A stretch of DNA of 64,000 nt from JBBECE01 sp040881985 (lineage in GTDB: Bacteria > Pseudomonadota > Alphaproteobacteria > Rhizobiales > Devosiaceae). Below are positions 25,057 through 32,900 of this stretch, piece by piece. Position numbers and translations under genes: made by a program. The stretch covers positions 1-64,000 of the forward strand of contig JBBECE010000023.1 in assembly GCA_040881985.1 (NCBI GenBank), given 5' to 3'. How positions within the stretch are numbered: position 1 is the first letter of the stretch; every line of letters starts with the position of its first letter. Under the pieces are notes generated by a model. It worked only from the letters and a program-made list of their open reading frames with translations, was not told the DNA's origin and ran no database searches.

Positions 25057-26096
25057 CCTCGATCGCTTCGGCCGCCGCCGGCCGCGACGCCACGCTCGAT
25101 GTCAGCCTGCGCCCGTCCACCTTCGGCGAATTCATCGGCCAGACCAAGGCGCGAGAGAATCTGCGGGTCTTCATCGCGGCGGCGAAGCAGCGCGGCTCGG
25201 CGCTCGATCATGTGCTGTTCGTCGGCCCGCCGGGTCTCGGCAAGACGACGCTCGCGCAAATCCTGGCGCGCGAAATGGGGGTCGGGTTTCGCGCGACCTC
25301 GGGGCCGGTGATCGCAAGGGCGGGGGATCTGGCGGCGCTGCTGACCAATCTCGAAGACAGGGACATTTTGTTCATCGACGAAATCCACCGGCTGAGTCCG
25401 GCGGTCGAGGAAATCCTTTATCCGGCGATGGAGGATTATCAGCTCGACCTGATCATCGGGGAAGGGCCGGCGGCGCGCTCGGTGAGAATCGATTTGACCC
25501 GGTTTACCCTCGTCGGGGCGACGACGCGGGCGGGGCTGATGACGACCCCGCTGCGGGACCGGTTCGGAATCCCGATCCGGCTCAATTTCTATTCGCCGGA
25601 AGAACTGGTCGAGATTGTCAAGCGCGGGGCGCGGGTGCTGAAGATCGCGGTCACCCCCGACGGGGCGATCGAGATCGCCCGGCGCTCGCGAGGGACGCCG
25701 CGGATTGCGGGACGGCTGCTCAAGCGCGTCACAGACTTTGCCGAGGTTGAAGGGGCGGCGAAGATCACCCGCGAAGTCGCCGACCGGGCGCTCGGGCGGC
25801 TCGAGGTCGACACCGCCGGGCTCGACCAGCTCGACCGGCGCTATCTCGGGACGATCGCCACCAACTACGCCGGCGGACCGGTTGGGGTCGAGACGATGGC
25901 GGCGGCGCTTTCCGAGCCGCGCGACGCGCTCGAGGAAATCGTCGAGCCGTTCCTGATCCAGCAAGGCTTTGTCATGCGTACGCCGCGCGGGCGGCTCCTG
26001 ACCCGGCTCGCCTTCGAGCATCTGGGGATGGCGGTGCCGCCGGGCTTCACCGGGCTGCAGGCGAGCCTCTTCGAGGAAGACCCGAGCGGGGACTAG
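25053..26096 (+). CDS. ruvB: RuvB, branch-migration motor
   Basis: 347 residues, normal length. AAA+ motifs: Walker A GPPGLGKTTL near 64-73, Walker B ILFIDEIHRL near 108-117, sensor GATTRAGLMTTPLRDRFG near 155-172, and a winged-helix C-terminus. It drives Holliday-junction branch migration with RuvA. ATG 25053 fits the family start (DVSLRPSTFGEFIGQ follows by residue 30). The frame is open to 24936, but only inside vapC. Its ribosome binding site therefore lies within vapC. Confidence 0.97.
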   Translation: MTSIASAAAGRDATLDVSLRPSTFGEFIGQTKARENLRVFIAAAKQRGSALDHVLFVGPPGLGKTTLAQILAREMGVGFRATSGPVIARAGDLAALLTNLEDRDILFIDEIHRLSPAVEEILYPAMEDYQLDLIIGEGPAARSVRIDLTRFTLVGATTRAGLMTTPLRDRFGIPIRLNFYSPEELVEIVKRGARVLKIAVTPDGAIEIARRSRGTPRIAGRLLKRVTDFAEVEGAAKITREVADRALGRLEVDTAGLDQLDRRYLGTIATNYAGGPVGVETMAAALSEPRDALEEIVEPFLIQQGFVMRTPRGRLLTRLAFEHLGMAVPPGFTGLQASLFEEDPSGD

Positions 26097-26108
26097 GGCC
26101 GGGTGGGC

Positions 26109-26927
26109 ATGACCAGGATCGCCCGCTACCGTCTCAACCCGCGCGCCTGGCGGCGCGATCTCAAGCTCAGGATCGCGGTTCTGGCCGATTTCCATGCCTG
26201 CTGGCCGTGGATGACGCCGGCGCGGATTGCGCGCATTTGCGGGGAAGCGAATGCGCTGGCGCCCGACCTGACGCTGCTGCTCGGGGATTATGTGGAGGGG
26301 ATGAAGCGGCTGGCGCGGCCGGTCAAGCCGGCGGATTGGGCGGCGGCGATCGCAGCGCTCGAGGCGTCGCTCGGGGTGCATGCGATCCTCGGCAATCACG
26401 ACTGGTGGGAGGACGAGACGGGGCAGGCGACGCTCGAGGGGCCGATCCTGGCGCGGCGGGCGCTCGAGGCGGTCGGGATTCCGGTTTACGAGAATGACGC
26501 GGTCAGGCTCGATTGGCGGGGAGAAAAGTTCTGGCTCGCCGGGGTCGCCGATCAGCGGCCGCTGCGATCGGGGGACCGGGGAAATCTCTACGAGGGGCCA
26601 AAACTCGACGATCTCTCCGGCACGCTCGCAAAAGTCAGCGACGCGGCGCCGGTGATCCTGATGGCGCATGAGCCGGATATTTTTCCCGAGGTGCCGGACC
26701 GGGTGGCGCTGACGCTGGCCGGGCATACCCATGCCGGCCAATTCCGGTTTTTTGGCTTCACGCGCTGGACGTCGTCGCGCTACGGCGACCGGTTCGGGTA
26801 TGGACATGTCAATGAAGGCGGGCGCGACCTGATCGTCTCGGCGGGGCTCGGCAATTCGGTCCTGCCGTTTCGAATCGGGGCGCCACCGGAGATCGTGCTG
26901 GTCGAACTCGGGGGAGGGAATGGCTAA
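26109..26927 (+). CDS. Calcineurin-like metallophosphoesterase (YkuE/LpxG-like)
   Basis: 272 residues. The metallophosphoesterase motifs are in order: LADFHA near 29-34, LGDYVEG near 58-64, LGNHDWW near 96-102, MAHEP near 182 and AGHTHAGQ near 203-210. The N-terminus is basic and lacks a long membrane helix. Proteins of this class hydrolyse phosphodiesters or lipid A precursors such as UDP-diacylglucosamine; the substrate is open. GTG 26103 is an alternative start. It is 12 bp after ruvB and overlaps ybgC by 8 bp. Confidence 0.85.
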   Translation: MTRIARYRLNPRAWRRDLKLRIAVLADFHACWPWMTPARIARICGEANALAPDLTLLLGDYVEGMKRLARPVKPADWAAAIAALEASLGVHAILGNHDWWEDETGQATLEGPILARRALEAVGIPVYENDAVRLDWRGEKFWLAGVADQRPLRSGDRGNLYEGPKLDDLSGTLAKVSDAAPVILMAHEPDIFPEVPDRVALTLAGHTHAGQFRFFGFTRWTSSRYGDRFGYGHVNEGGRDLIVSAGLGNSVLPFRIGAPPEIVLVELGGGNG

Positions 26928-27324
26928 GACGACGAACACCGACCTTCTAATGATCCGGGTCTATTACGAGGACACCGATTTCTCCGGCAATGTCTATCAC
27001 GCGCAATATCTGAAATTCTTCGAGCGCGGGCGGACGGAGTATTTGCGGGCGCGAGGGGTGCATCACGCGGAACTTGCCAAGGATAGCCTCGTCTTCGCGG
27101 TCACGCACATGGAGTTATTTTTCGACGCCGCGGCGCATATCGACGATGTGCTGACGGTCGAAACGCGCGTCGGCGTTCTGAGCGGCGCGCGGGTGGTGCT
27201 GGACCAGGCGATGCGGCGAGACGGAACGATCGCGGCGCGGGCCGAGGTGACGGTGGCGATGCTGAATGCGCGGGGCCGGCCGGTGCGTATCCCCACCGCG
27301 ATCCGGGCGGCGCTGACCGACTGA
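26920..27324 (+). CDS. ybgC: YbgC, Tol-Pal-associated acyl-CoA thioesterase
   Basis: 134 residues of hotdog fold. The active-site segment VYYEDTDFSGNVYHAQYL carries the catalytic aspartate (D20, matching D18 of E. coli YbgC). It hydrolyses short- or long-chain acyl-CoA and is linked to phospholipid work at the division site. It leads the tol-pal cluster; tolQ starts 164 bp on, after a TTAACCAT-type sequence at 27334. Confidence 0.93.
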   Translation: MAKTTNTDLLMIRVYYEDTDFSGNVYHAQYLKFFERGRTEYLRARGVHHAELAKDSLVFAVTHMELFFDAAAHIDDVLTVETRVGVLSGARVVLDQAMRRDGTIAARAEVTVAMLNARGRPVRIPTAIRAALTD

Positions 27325-27332
27325 AAACGCTT

Positions 27333-27347
27333 TGTTAACCATAAATT
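27333..27347 (+). promoter_or_regulatory. Weak CtrA-like site upstream of tolQ
   Basis: TTAACCAT here matches the CtrA half-site exactly, but the second half is TTGT, so the full box matches at only 6 of 8 fixed positions. It lies about 140 bp before the tolQ start in the ybgC-tolQ gap. Listed as tentative. Confidence 0.25.
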
Positions 27348-27488
27348 GTGGTTGGTCCGTTACAAACTGCTTCAAATAGGAAATAGCCGGGCAAGCGGCG
27401 GCGTATTCTCACTTTTGACACGATTCGCCCGCACTGACCGGTGGCGCTATGGGCCGGCGGGGGGCGCAGGACCATACGGGGCTGACGA

Positions 27489-28202
27489 ATGGAAGTTATC
27501 GAACCTGTCGGCACGCTGGCCGCGCAGACCGACTTTTCGCTCCTTGCGCTGTTTCTGAGAGCCGATTGGGTCGTCAAGTCGGTGATGCTCGGGCTCCTGT
27601 TCGCCTCGGTCTGGTCGTGGGCGATCATTTTCGACAAATGGTTCCTCTATGGCCGGGTCGGCCGCGAGATGAACCGGTTCGAGAAGAATTTCTGGTCGGG
27701 ACAATCGCTCGAGGATCTCTTCCAGAAGCTCTCCGAGCGGCCGACCGCCGGCATGGGCTCGGTGTTCATCGCGGCGATGAAGGAATGGAAGCGCAGCCAC
27801 GAGCAGGGCGCCTCGTCTTATATCGGAGTGCAGCAGCGGCTCGACAAAGTCCTCGACGTCACCATCGCGCGCGAGAGCGAGAAGCTCGAAAAGCAGCTCG
27901 GGTTCCTGGCAACGGTCGCGTCGGCGTCGCCATTCGTCGGCCTTTTTGGGACGGTATGGGGGATCATGAATTCCTTCCAGGCGATCGCCAATTCGGCAAG
28001 CACTAATCTGGCCGTCGTCGCCCCCGGCATCGCCGAGGCGCTGTTCGCGACGGCGCTTGGGCTGCTCGCGGCGATTCCGGCAACGATCGCCTACAACAAG
28101 CTGAGCGATGATTCCGGAAAACTCGTCTCGCGGCTCGACGGGTTCGCCGACGAGTTCTCGGCGATCCTGACGCGGCAGCTCGAAAGCCGGAACAAGCCGT
28201 GA
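27489..28202 (+). CDS. tolQ: TolQ, proton channel of the Tol-Pal system
   Basis: 237 residues with three membrane helices: about 32-54 (VKSVMLGLLFASVWSWAIIF), about 135-160 (LGFLATVASASPFVGLFGTV) and about 175-200. The GLFGTVWGIMNSF motif is typical. TolQ5-TolR2 uses the proton gradient to move TolA during outer-membrane constriction. Its stop overlaps the tolR start by ATGA (28199-28202). Confidence 0.95.
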   Translation: MEVIEPVGTLAAQTDFSLLALFLRADWVVKSVMLGLLFASVWSWAIIFDKWFLYGRVGREMNRFEKNFWSGQSLEDLFQKLSERPTAGMGSVFIAAMKEWKRSHEQGASSYIGVQQRLDKVLDVTIARESEKLEKQLGFLATVASASPFVGLFGTVWGIMNSFQAIANSASTNLAVVAPGIAEALFATALGLLAAIPATIAYNKLSDDSGKLVSRLDGFADEFSAILTRQLESRNKP

Positions 28203-28645
28203 TGGCGATCGCGGTCGACGGCAAACGGGCGGGAGCGAGGCGGCGCGGACGCAGGTTCGAGCCGATGAGCCAGATCAACGTCACCCCGATGGTCGACGTG
28301 ATGCTGGTCTTGTTGATCGTCTTCATGGTGGCGGCGCCGCTGCTGACGGTCGGGGTGCCGATCGATTTGCCGGAGACGCAAGCGCGCCCGCTCAATGCCG
28401 AATCCAAACCGGTCACGATCTCGGTGACGTCCGACGGCCGGGTGTACCTTATGGAAGAAGTGGTGCCGACCGGGGAGCTGGTGGCGCGGCTCGGCGAGAT
28501 CGCAATCGAAGGGATCGACGAGCGCATCTATGTGCGCGGCGACACCAGCGCCCAGTATGGCATCGTCATGCAGGTGATGGGGCTCCTCGCGGCGGCGGGC
28601 TACACCCATATCGGGTTGATCACCGAGCAAGCGCCTCCAGAATAG
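28199..28645 (+). CDS. tolR: TolR, stator subunit
   Basis: 148 residues. A single transmembrane helix (DVMLVLLIVFMVAAPLL) carries the proton-binding aspartate in TPMVDVMLVLL. The periplasmic domain runs from about 60 and ends VMGLLAAAGYTHIGLIT, as in the ExbD/TolR family. It works with TolQ. It is followed by tolA after 4 bp. Confidence 0.95.
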   Translation: MMAIAVDGKRAGARRRGRRFEPMSQINVTPMVDVMLVLLIVFMVAAPLLTVGVPIDLPETQARPLNAESKPVTISVTSDGRVYLMEEVVPTGELVARLGEIAIEGIDERIYVRGDTSAQYGIVMQVMGLLAAAGYTHIGLITEQAPPE

Positions 28646-28649
28646 TCCG

Positions 28650-29696
28650 ATGCGCGCCGGCGTCACAGCCTCGGTCGTCTTCCACGCTTCGGTGCTGGCG
28701 CTGGGGCTGCTCTCGCTGCAAGGAGCCGAGGCGCTGACCCCGCCCGAGATCGAGGCGATTCCGATCGAGCTCATTCCGATCGAGGAATTCTCCAACATCC
28801 GGTTCGGCTCGCTCGAAAGCGAAGTGATCGAGACCGAGACGCCTTCGGCGGTCGAAACCGAGGCGCCGGCCGAACTCGCCGAGCCGACCGGCAATACCGA
28901 GGAGGACCAACCGCTGCCCGAGAAGACCGAAACGGCGACCCCGGCGCCAACGCTCGAATCGGCGCCAGAGCCCGAGCCGCGGCCCGAGCCTCAACCCGAG
29001 CCGCAACCGGTCGCCGAGCCCGAGCAAGCCACCCCGCCGCCGCCGCCCGAGCCCGAACCCGTGCCCGTCGAGGCGCCGCAGGCGGTCGAGGAAGCCCCGG
29101 TGCTTGCCGCGCCCGCCGACGAGGCGCCGCAGGAGATCGCGCCGGTGCCCCCGCCCGCCAACCTGAATGTCGCGGCAGCGCGCCAGCGCTTCGCCGAGGC
29201 CCAGGCCGCCGAAGAAGCGCGGGAAGCCGCCGAGCGGCAAGCGCGCGAGGACGCGGAGCGGCAGCGGCAGGCAGAATTGCAGGCCAATCCCGAGCCCGAC
29301 CAGATTTCCGACATCATCAACAACGAGGAAAGCCGCGGGGCGACGACCGGGGCGGGCGGCACACCGACGGCGGGCCGGACGACCGGAACGGCGGCGCTGC
29401 TGACCCAATCGGAGCGCGATGCGCTCGCCGCGCAGATGCGCCGCTGCTGGAATCCGCCGATCTCGGCGTTCGAGGTCGAGGGGCTGCAGGTCAGGCTCCT
29501 GGTCAATCTCAATATCGACGGCACGGTCAATGGCACGCCGCAAATCACCGAGGAACCGGGCGACGAAATCGGCCACGCCACGGCGCTGGCCGCGCAGCGG
29601 GCGGTGCAGCGCTGCGGGCCCTATCAGCTGGCGCGCGAGAAGTTCGAGGAATGGCGGCAGGTCGACGTCACGTTCGATCCAAAGGACTTGAGTTAA
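28650..29696 (+). CDS. tolA: TolA, trans-envelope linker
   Basis: 348 residues. The N-terminal helix (TASVVFHASVLALGLLSLQ) has the Ser/His spacing (S8, H12) used by TolA and TonB to contact the energiser. A long Pro/Glu-rich and then Ala/Glu/Arg-helical spacer (about 55-225) spans the periplasm. The C-terminal domain (about 255-348) has the WNPP and VNLNIDGTV elements. TolA passes force from TolQR to Pal/TolB. The spacer has PEPEPxPEPQPEP repeats. Confidence 0.92.
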   Translation: MRAGVTASVVFHASVLALGLLSLQGAEALTPPEIEAIPIELIPIEEFSNIRFGSLESEVIETETPSAVETEAPAELAEPTGNTEEDQPLPEKTETATPAPTLESAPEPEPRPEPQPEPQPVAEPEQATPPPPPEPEPVPVEAPQAVEEAPVLAAPADEAPQEIAPVPPPANLNVAAARQRFAEAQAAEEAREAAERQAREDAERQRQAELQANPEPDQISDIINNEESRGATTGAGGTPTAGRTTGTAALLTQSERDALAAQMRRCWNPPISAFEVEGLQVRLLVNLNIDGTVNGTPQITEEPGDEIGHATALAAQRAVQRCGPYQLAREKFEEWRQVDVTFDPKDLS

Positions 29697-29736
29697 CTGG
29701 CCGCACCCGTCATCAGGGGCGCCGAAAGATGAGGCT

Positions 29737-31050
29737 ATGACAGTCATCAACCGTCGTCAGGCATTGCAGCTGGGGCTCGCGGGGGCGGGCGTGCTGGCGG
29801 GTCTCTCCCCGGCGCAGGCGCTGGTCAGGATCATCGTCACCGGCGGGGATTTCGTGCCGCTGCCGATCGCGATTCCGGCCTTTGCGGGTTCAGACATCCA
29901 GCTCGGGATCGACGCGGCAAATCTCGTGACCGCGAACTTGCGCCGCTCGGGCCTGTTTGCGCCGCTCGATCCGGCGGGCTTCCCGGTTGCCGCCGGCGAC
30001 ATCAACGCCACCCCGCAGTTCGCCGCTTGGGACGAGCTCGGCGCCGACGCTCTGGTGATGGGGCAGGTGACGCGCAACGGCAACCAGATCCAGGCCAATG
30101 TGCGGCTCTGGGATACGGTCGCCGGCGAGCAGATTTTCGGGTCGACCTATGCGACCGACCAGTCGAACTGGCGGCGCATCGCCCACATCGTCTCCGATGC
30201 GATCTATTCAGCGCTGACCGGGGAGAGCGGCTATTTCGACAGCCGCCTCGTCTATGTCGCCGAAAGCGGGCCGAAGGCGAACCGCCAAAAGCGTCTGGTG
30301 ATGATCGATTCGGACGGGGCCAATCCGGTGTATCTGACCGACGGGCGGTCGCTGGTGCTTACCCCGCGCTTTTCTCCCGACAACCGGATGCTGAGCTATG
30401 TCAGCTATGTCGAGGGCAATCCGCACGTATTCCTTCTCGAGATCGCGACGGGGCGGCAACAGGGGATCGGCAATTTCGGGCAGATGAGTTTTTCGCCGCG
30501 GTTTTCGCCGGACGGCGGGCGTCTGGTGTTTTCCTCGACCAATGCCGGGAACACCAATCTCGTGATGCTGGAATTGGCGAGCGGGCGGGCGGGGCAGCTC
30601 TCTTCGGCGGCGGCGATCGACACCTCGCCGTCGTTCTCGCCCGACGGGGCGCGGATCGCCTTCGAATCCGACCGCGGCGGGGCGCAGCAGCTTTATGTGA
30701 TGGCGGCGAGCGGGGGCGGGGCGCAGCGAATCAGTTTCGGGGAAGGCATCTATTCGACCCCGTCGTGGTCGCCGAAGGGCGACCTCATCGCCTTTACCCG
30801 AAAGAGCGGCGATGAATTCTCGATCGGCACGATGCGGCCGGACGGCACCGGCGAGCGAATCCTCGTCACCAGCTTCCACAATGAGGGGCCGACCTGGGCG
30901 CCGAACGGACGGGTGCTGATGTTCTGGCGCGATCTGGGCGGCAATGACGGGCCGCGGCTCTTCTCGGTCGATGTGTGGGGCCGCAACGAACAAGTGCTGC
31001 CGACCGCGACCTTTGCCTCCGATCCGACCTGGTCGCCGCTGCTCGGTTGA
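29737..31050 (+). CDS. tolB: TolB, periplasmic beta-propeller
   Basis: 437 residues. A signal peptide (LGLAGAGVLAGLSPAQA) is followed by the N-terminal alpha/beta domain and six WD40-like repeats marked by FSPD or SPDG turns (SPDNRM, SPDGGR, SPDGAR). It ends DPTWSPLLG. TolB cycles between Pal and TolA. It begins with an Arg-rich segment (INRRQALQLGLAG) that resembles a Tat signal (RRQAL), an odd feature for TolB. Confidence 0.95.
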   Translation: MTVINRRQALQLGLAGAGVLAGLSPAQALVRIIVTGGDFVPLPIAIPAFAGSDIQLGIDAANLVTANLRRSGLFAPLDPAGFPVAAGDINATPQFAAWDELGADALVMGQVTRNGNQIQANVRLWDTVAGEQIFGSTYATDQSNWRRIAHIVSDAIYSALTGESGYFDSRLVYVAESGPKANRQKRLVMIDSDGANPVYLTDGRSLVLTPRFSPDNRMLSYVSYVEGNPHVFLLEIATGRQQGIGNFGQMSFSPRFSPDGGRLVFSSTNAGNTNLVMLELASGRAGQLSSAAAIDTSPSFSPDGARIAFESDRGGAQQLYVMAASGGGAQRISFGEGIYSTPSWSPKGDLIAFTRKSGDEFSIGTMRPDGTGERILVTSFHNEGPTWAPNGRVLMFWRDLGGNDGPRLFSVDVWGRNEQVLPTATFASDPTWSPLLG

Positions 31051-31123
31051 TCGGGAATCCGAAATCTCTGGAGAACTTTTCCGTCAGGAATCGCTTTCCT
31101 TTGCCGGCCCTAATTCGGCCCGA

Positions 31124-31138
31124 TTAGGCATTGATTAA
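31124..31138 (+). promoter_or_regulatory. CtrA-type box upstream of pal
   Basis: TTAG-N7-TTAA, one mismatch from TTAA-N7-TTAA, 83 bp before the pal start in the 170-bp tolB-pal gap. The gap length also suggests that pal has its own promoter. CtrA control of Tol-Pal/outer-membrane genes has been reported in Brucella. Confidence 0.4.
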
Positions 31139-31220
31139 CCGGCTTTCGGAACGCGGAATTAAGGTAACGACCGGTAAAGATCGCAGCCTGATTCCCGTGT
31201 ATTTCGGAGAGGCGTCCCTG

Positions 31221-31712
31221 ATGCCATCGGCAGCCCTGACAATCCGCGTTCTCAAAGCCATGGCGCTGGTGGCGCTCCTGGCTTTCGCCAGCGCCTGCTC
31301 GCGCACCCGCGACGCCGGGGTCGGCAATCTCGGGCCGGGTGCGACCGGGCCGGGCACGCAGCAGGAATTCCTGGTCAATATCGGCGACCGGGTGTTCTTC
31401 GAAACCGACAGCTCGGTCCTCAGCGCCACCGGGCAGGACACCTTGAACAAGCAGGCGGTCTGGCTTGGCCGCTACGCCCAGTACAACATTCTCATCGAGG
31501 GCCACGCCGACGAGCGGGGGACGCGCGAATACAATATCGCGCTCGGCGCCCGCCGGGCGACGGCGGTGGTCAACTATCTCGTCAGCCGCGGGGTCGATGC
31601 CGCGCGTCTCGACTCGAAGTCTTACGGCAAGGAACGGCCGGTGGCGGTGTGCAACGACATCTCCTGCTGGTCGCAGAATCGCCGCGCAGTGACAGTCCTG
31701 GTCGCCCGATAG
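31221..31712 (+). CDS. pal: Pal, peptidoglycan-associated lipoprotein
   Basis: 163 residues. A lipoprotein signal ends at C26 (LLAFASAC), followed by a flexible linker and an OmpA domain. The peptidoglycan-contact residues lie in IEGHADERGTREYN. It anchors the outer membrane to the wall and binds TolB. ATG 31221 has GGAGAGG upstream; the longer frame to 31131 is only the leader. It is followed by a strong terminator. Confidence 0.95.
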   Translation: MPSAALTIRVLKAMALVALLAFASACSRTRDAGVGNLGPGATGPGTQQEFLVNIGDRVFFETDSSVLSATGQDTLNKQAVWLGRYAQYNILIEGHADERGTREYNIALGARRATAVVNYLVSRGVDAARLDSKSYGKERPVAVCNDISCWSQNRRAVTVLVAR

Positions 31713-31739
31713 GGCGAGGGGCCCAGAGACTGGAGGCAT

Positions 31740-31778
31740 AGCGCCGGGCCTCGCGCAAGCGGACCCGGCGCTTTTTTG
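31740..31778 (+). terminator. Intrinsic terminator after pal
   Basis: AGCGCCGGG (31740-31748) pairs perfectly with CCCGGCGCT (31764-31772) and is followed by six Ts. It separates tolQRAB-pal from cpoB, which therefore needs read-through or its own promoter. Confidence 0.88.
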
Positions 31779-31853
31779 TCCAATTTCTCCCTTATCGCTG
31801 GCGGGCGGCCCGCCTAGAATAAGCCGTCCCATCACCGCGGGAGGACACAGATC

Positions 31854-32900
31854 TTGACACAAAGACCCAAGCGATTCCGGCGTCTGCTCCTCGCTGGAGC
31901 GGCGCTCGCGACGGCGCTGTCGGCGGGCGCGCTGGTGGCGGCCGCCGCTCCCGGCGCTGGCCCGATCCCGCGCATCGAGGCGCTCGAAAGCGATGCCGCC
32001 GCGCTCGGGTCGATGCTCGAGGCGATCGGCGAGGCGATCGGCGCGCCGCCGGACGAACGCATTCGCCTCGCGCAAAACCGCGAGGAAGCCCAGATCAATG
32101 TCCGGCTCGACCAGCTCGAAGAGCGGATGCGGACCCTTACCGGCCAGGTCGAAGCGCTGCAATTCCAGTTGAGTCAGCTGCAGGGACTGATCGAGCGGAT
32201 GCAGCAGGACTACGAGTTCCGCTTCCAGGGGCTGGAAGGCGGTGAGGCGGGAAAATCTGAGGCGGTACCGGAATCCGGCGGCGCGACGCCGACCGAGGCG
32301 GTGCCGCCCGCAACCGCAATCGAAGAACGCCTGCCGCAGGCGCCGCTGCTGCCGGCGGACGTCATCGGGGAATCGCTCGACCCGCTGATCGCCCAGCCGG
32401 ATAATCCAGAGGCGGGCATTCTCGGCACGCTGCCGGCGGACCTCTTCGACCGGCCGCTCGGGGCGACCGACCTGACGGGTGACGAGCTGGCGCTTCCCTC
32501 CGACCGGGTGAGCAATGCCGACGCCGAGGCGCAATACAATGCCGGGGTCGATGCGTTGCAGCGCAGCGATCTGGTTTTCGCCGCTGATCAGTTCCGGCAA
32601 TTCATCGCGCTTTATCCGCGGCATCGGCTGGCGCCTGACGCGACGACGCTGCTCGGCGAGGCGCTGCTGCGGCAGCAGGACTATGACGAGGCGGCGCAGG
32701 TGCTGGTTGTCGGCTACGAGACCTACCCCGATTCGCCGCGCGCCCCCGAAATGCTGCTCGGGCTCGGGTCGGCGCTGGCCGGGGCGGGCGAACGCGAGAC
32801 CGCCTGCCGGACCTATGTCGAAATCCTGCGGCGCTATCCGGGGCAGCCGGCGAGCTTTCTCGAACGGCTGCGGCAGCAGCAGCGGACGGCGCAGTGCTGA
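31854..32900 (+). CDS. cpoB: CpoB/YbgF, Tol-Pal cell-division coordinator
   Basis: 348 residues from a TTG start with GGGAGG upstream. It has a signal peptide (about 1-32), a coiled coil near 80-125 (RLDQLEERMRTLTGQVEALQFQLSQLQ), a Pro/Ala-rich linker, and TPR repeats from about 225 (AEAQYNAGVDALQRSDLVFAADQFRQFIALYP). CpoB links septal peptidoglycan synthesis with Tol-driven constriction. It overlaps tilS by 7 bp. Confidence 0.9.
   Translation: MTQRPKRFRRLLLAGAALATALSAGALVAAAAPGAGPIPRIEALESDAAALGSMLEAIGEAIGAPPDERIRLAQNREEAQINVRLDQLEERMRTLTGQVEALQFQLSQLQGLIERMQQDYEFRFQGLEGGEAGKSEAVPESGGATPTEAVPPATAIEERLPQAPLLPADVIGESLDPLIAQPDNPEAGILGTLPADLFDRPLGATDLTGDELALPSDRVSNADAEAQYNAGVDALQRSDLVFAADQFRQFIALYPRHRLAPDATTLLGEALLRQQDYDEAAQVLVVGYETYPDSPRAPEMLLGLGSALAGAGERETACRTYVEILRRYPGQPASFLERLRQQQRTAQC

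Noticed and set aside
25017..26939. 640-codon open frame antisense to ruvB and the metallophosphoesterase
   Set aside because: Composition artefact of high G+C; both plus-strand genes are unambiguous.
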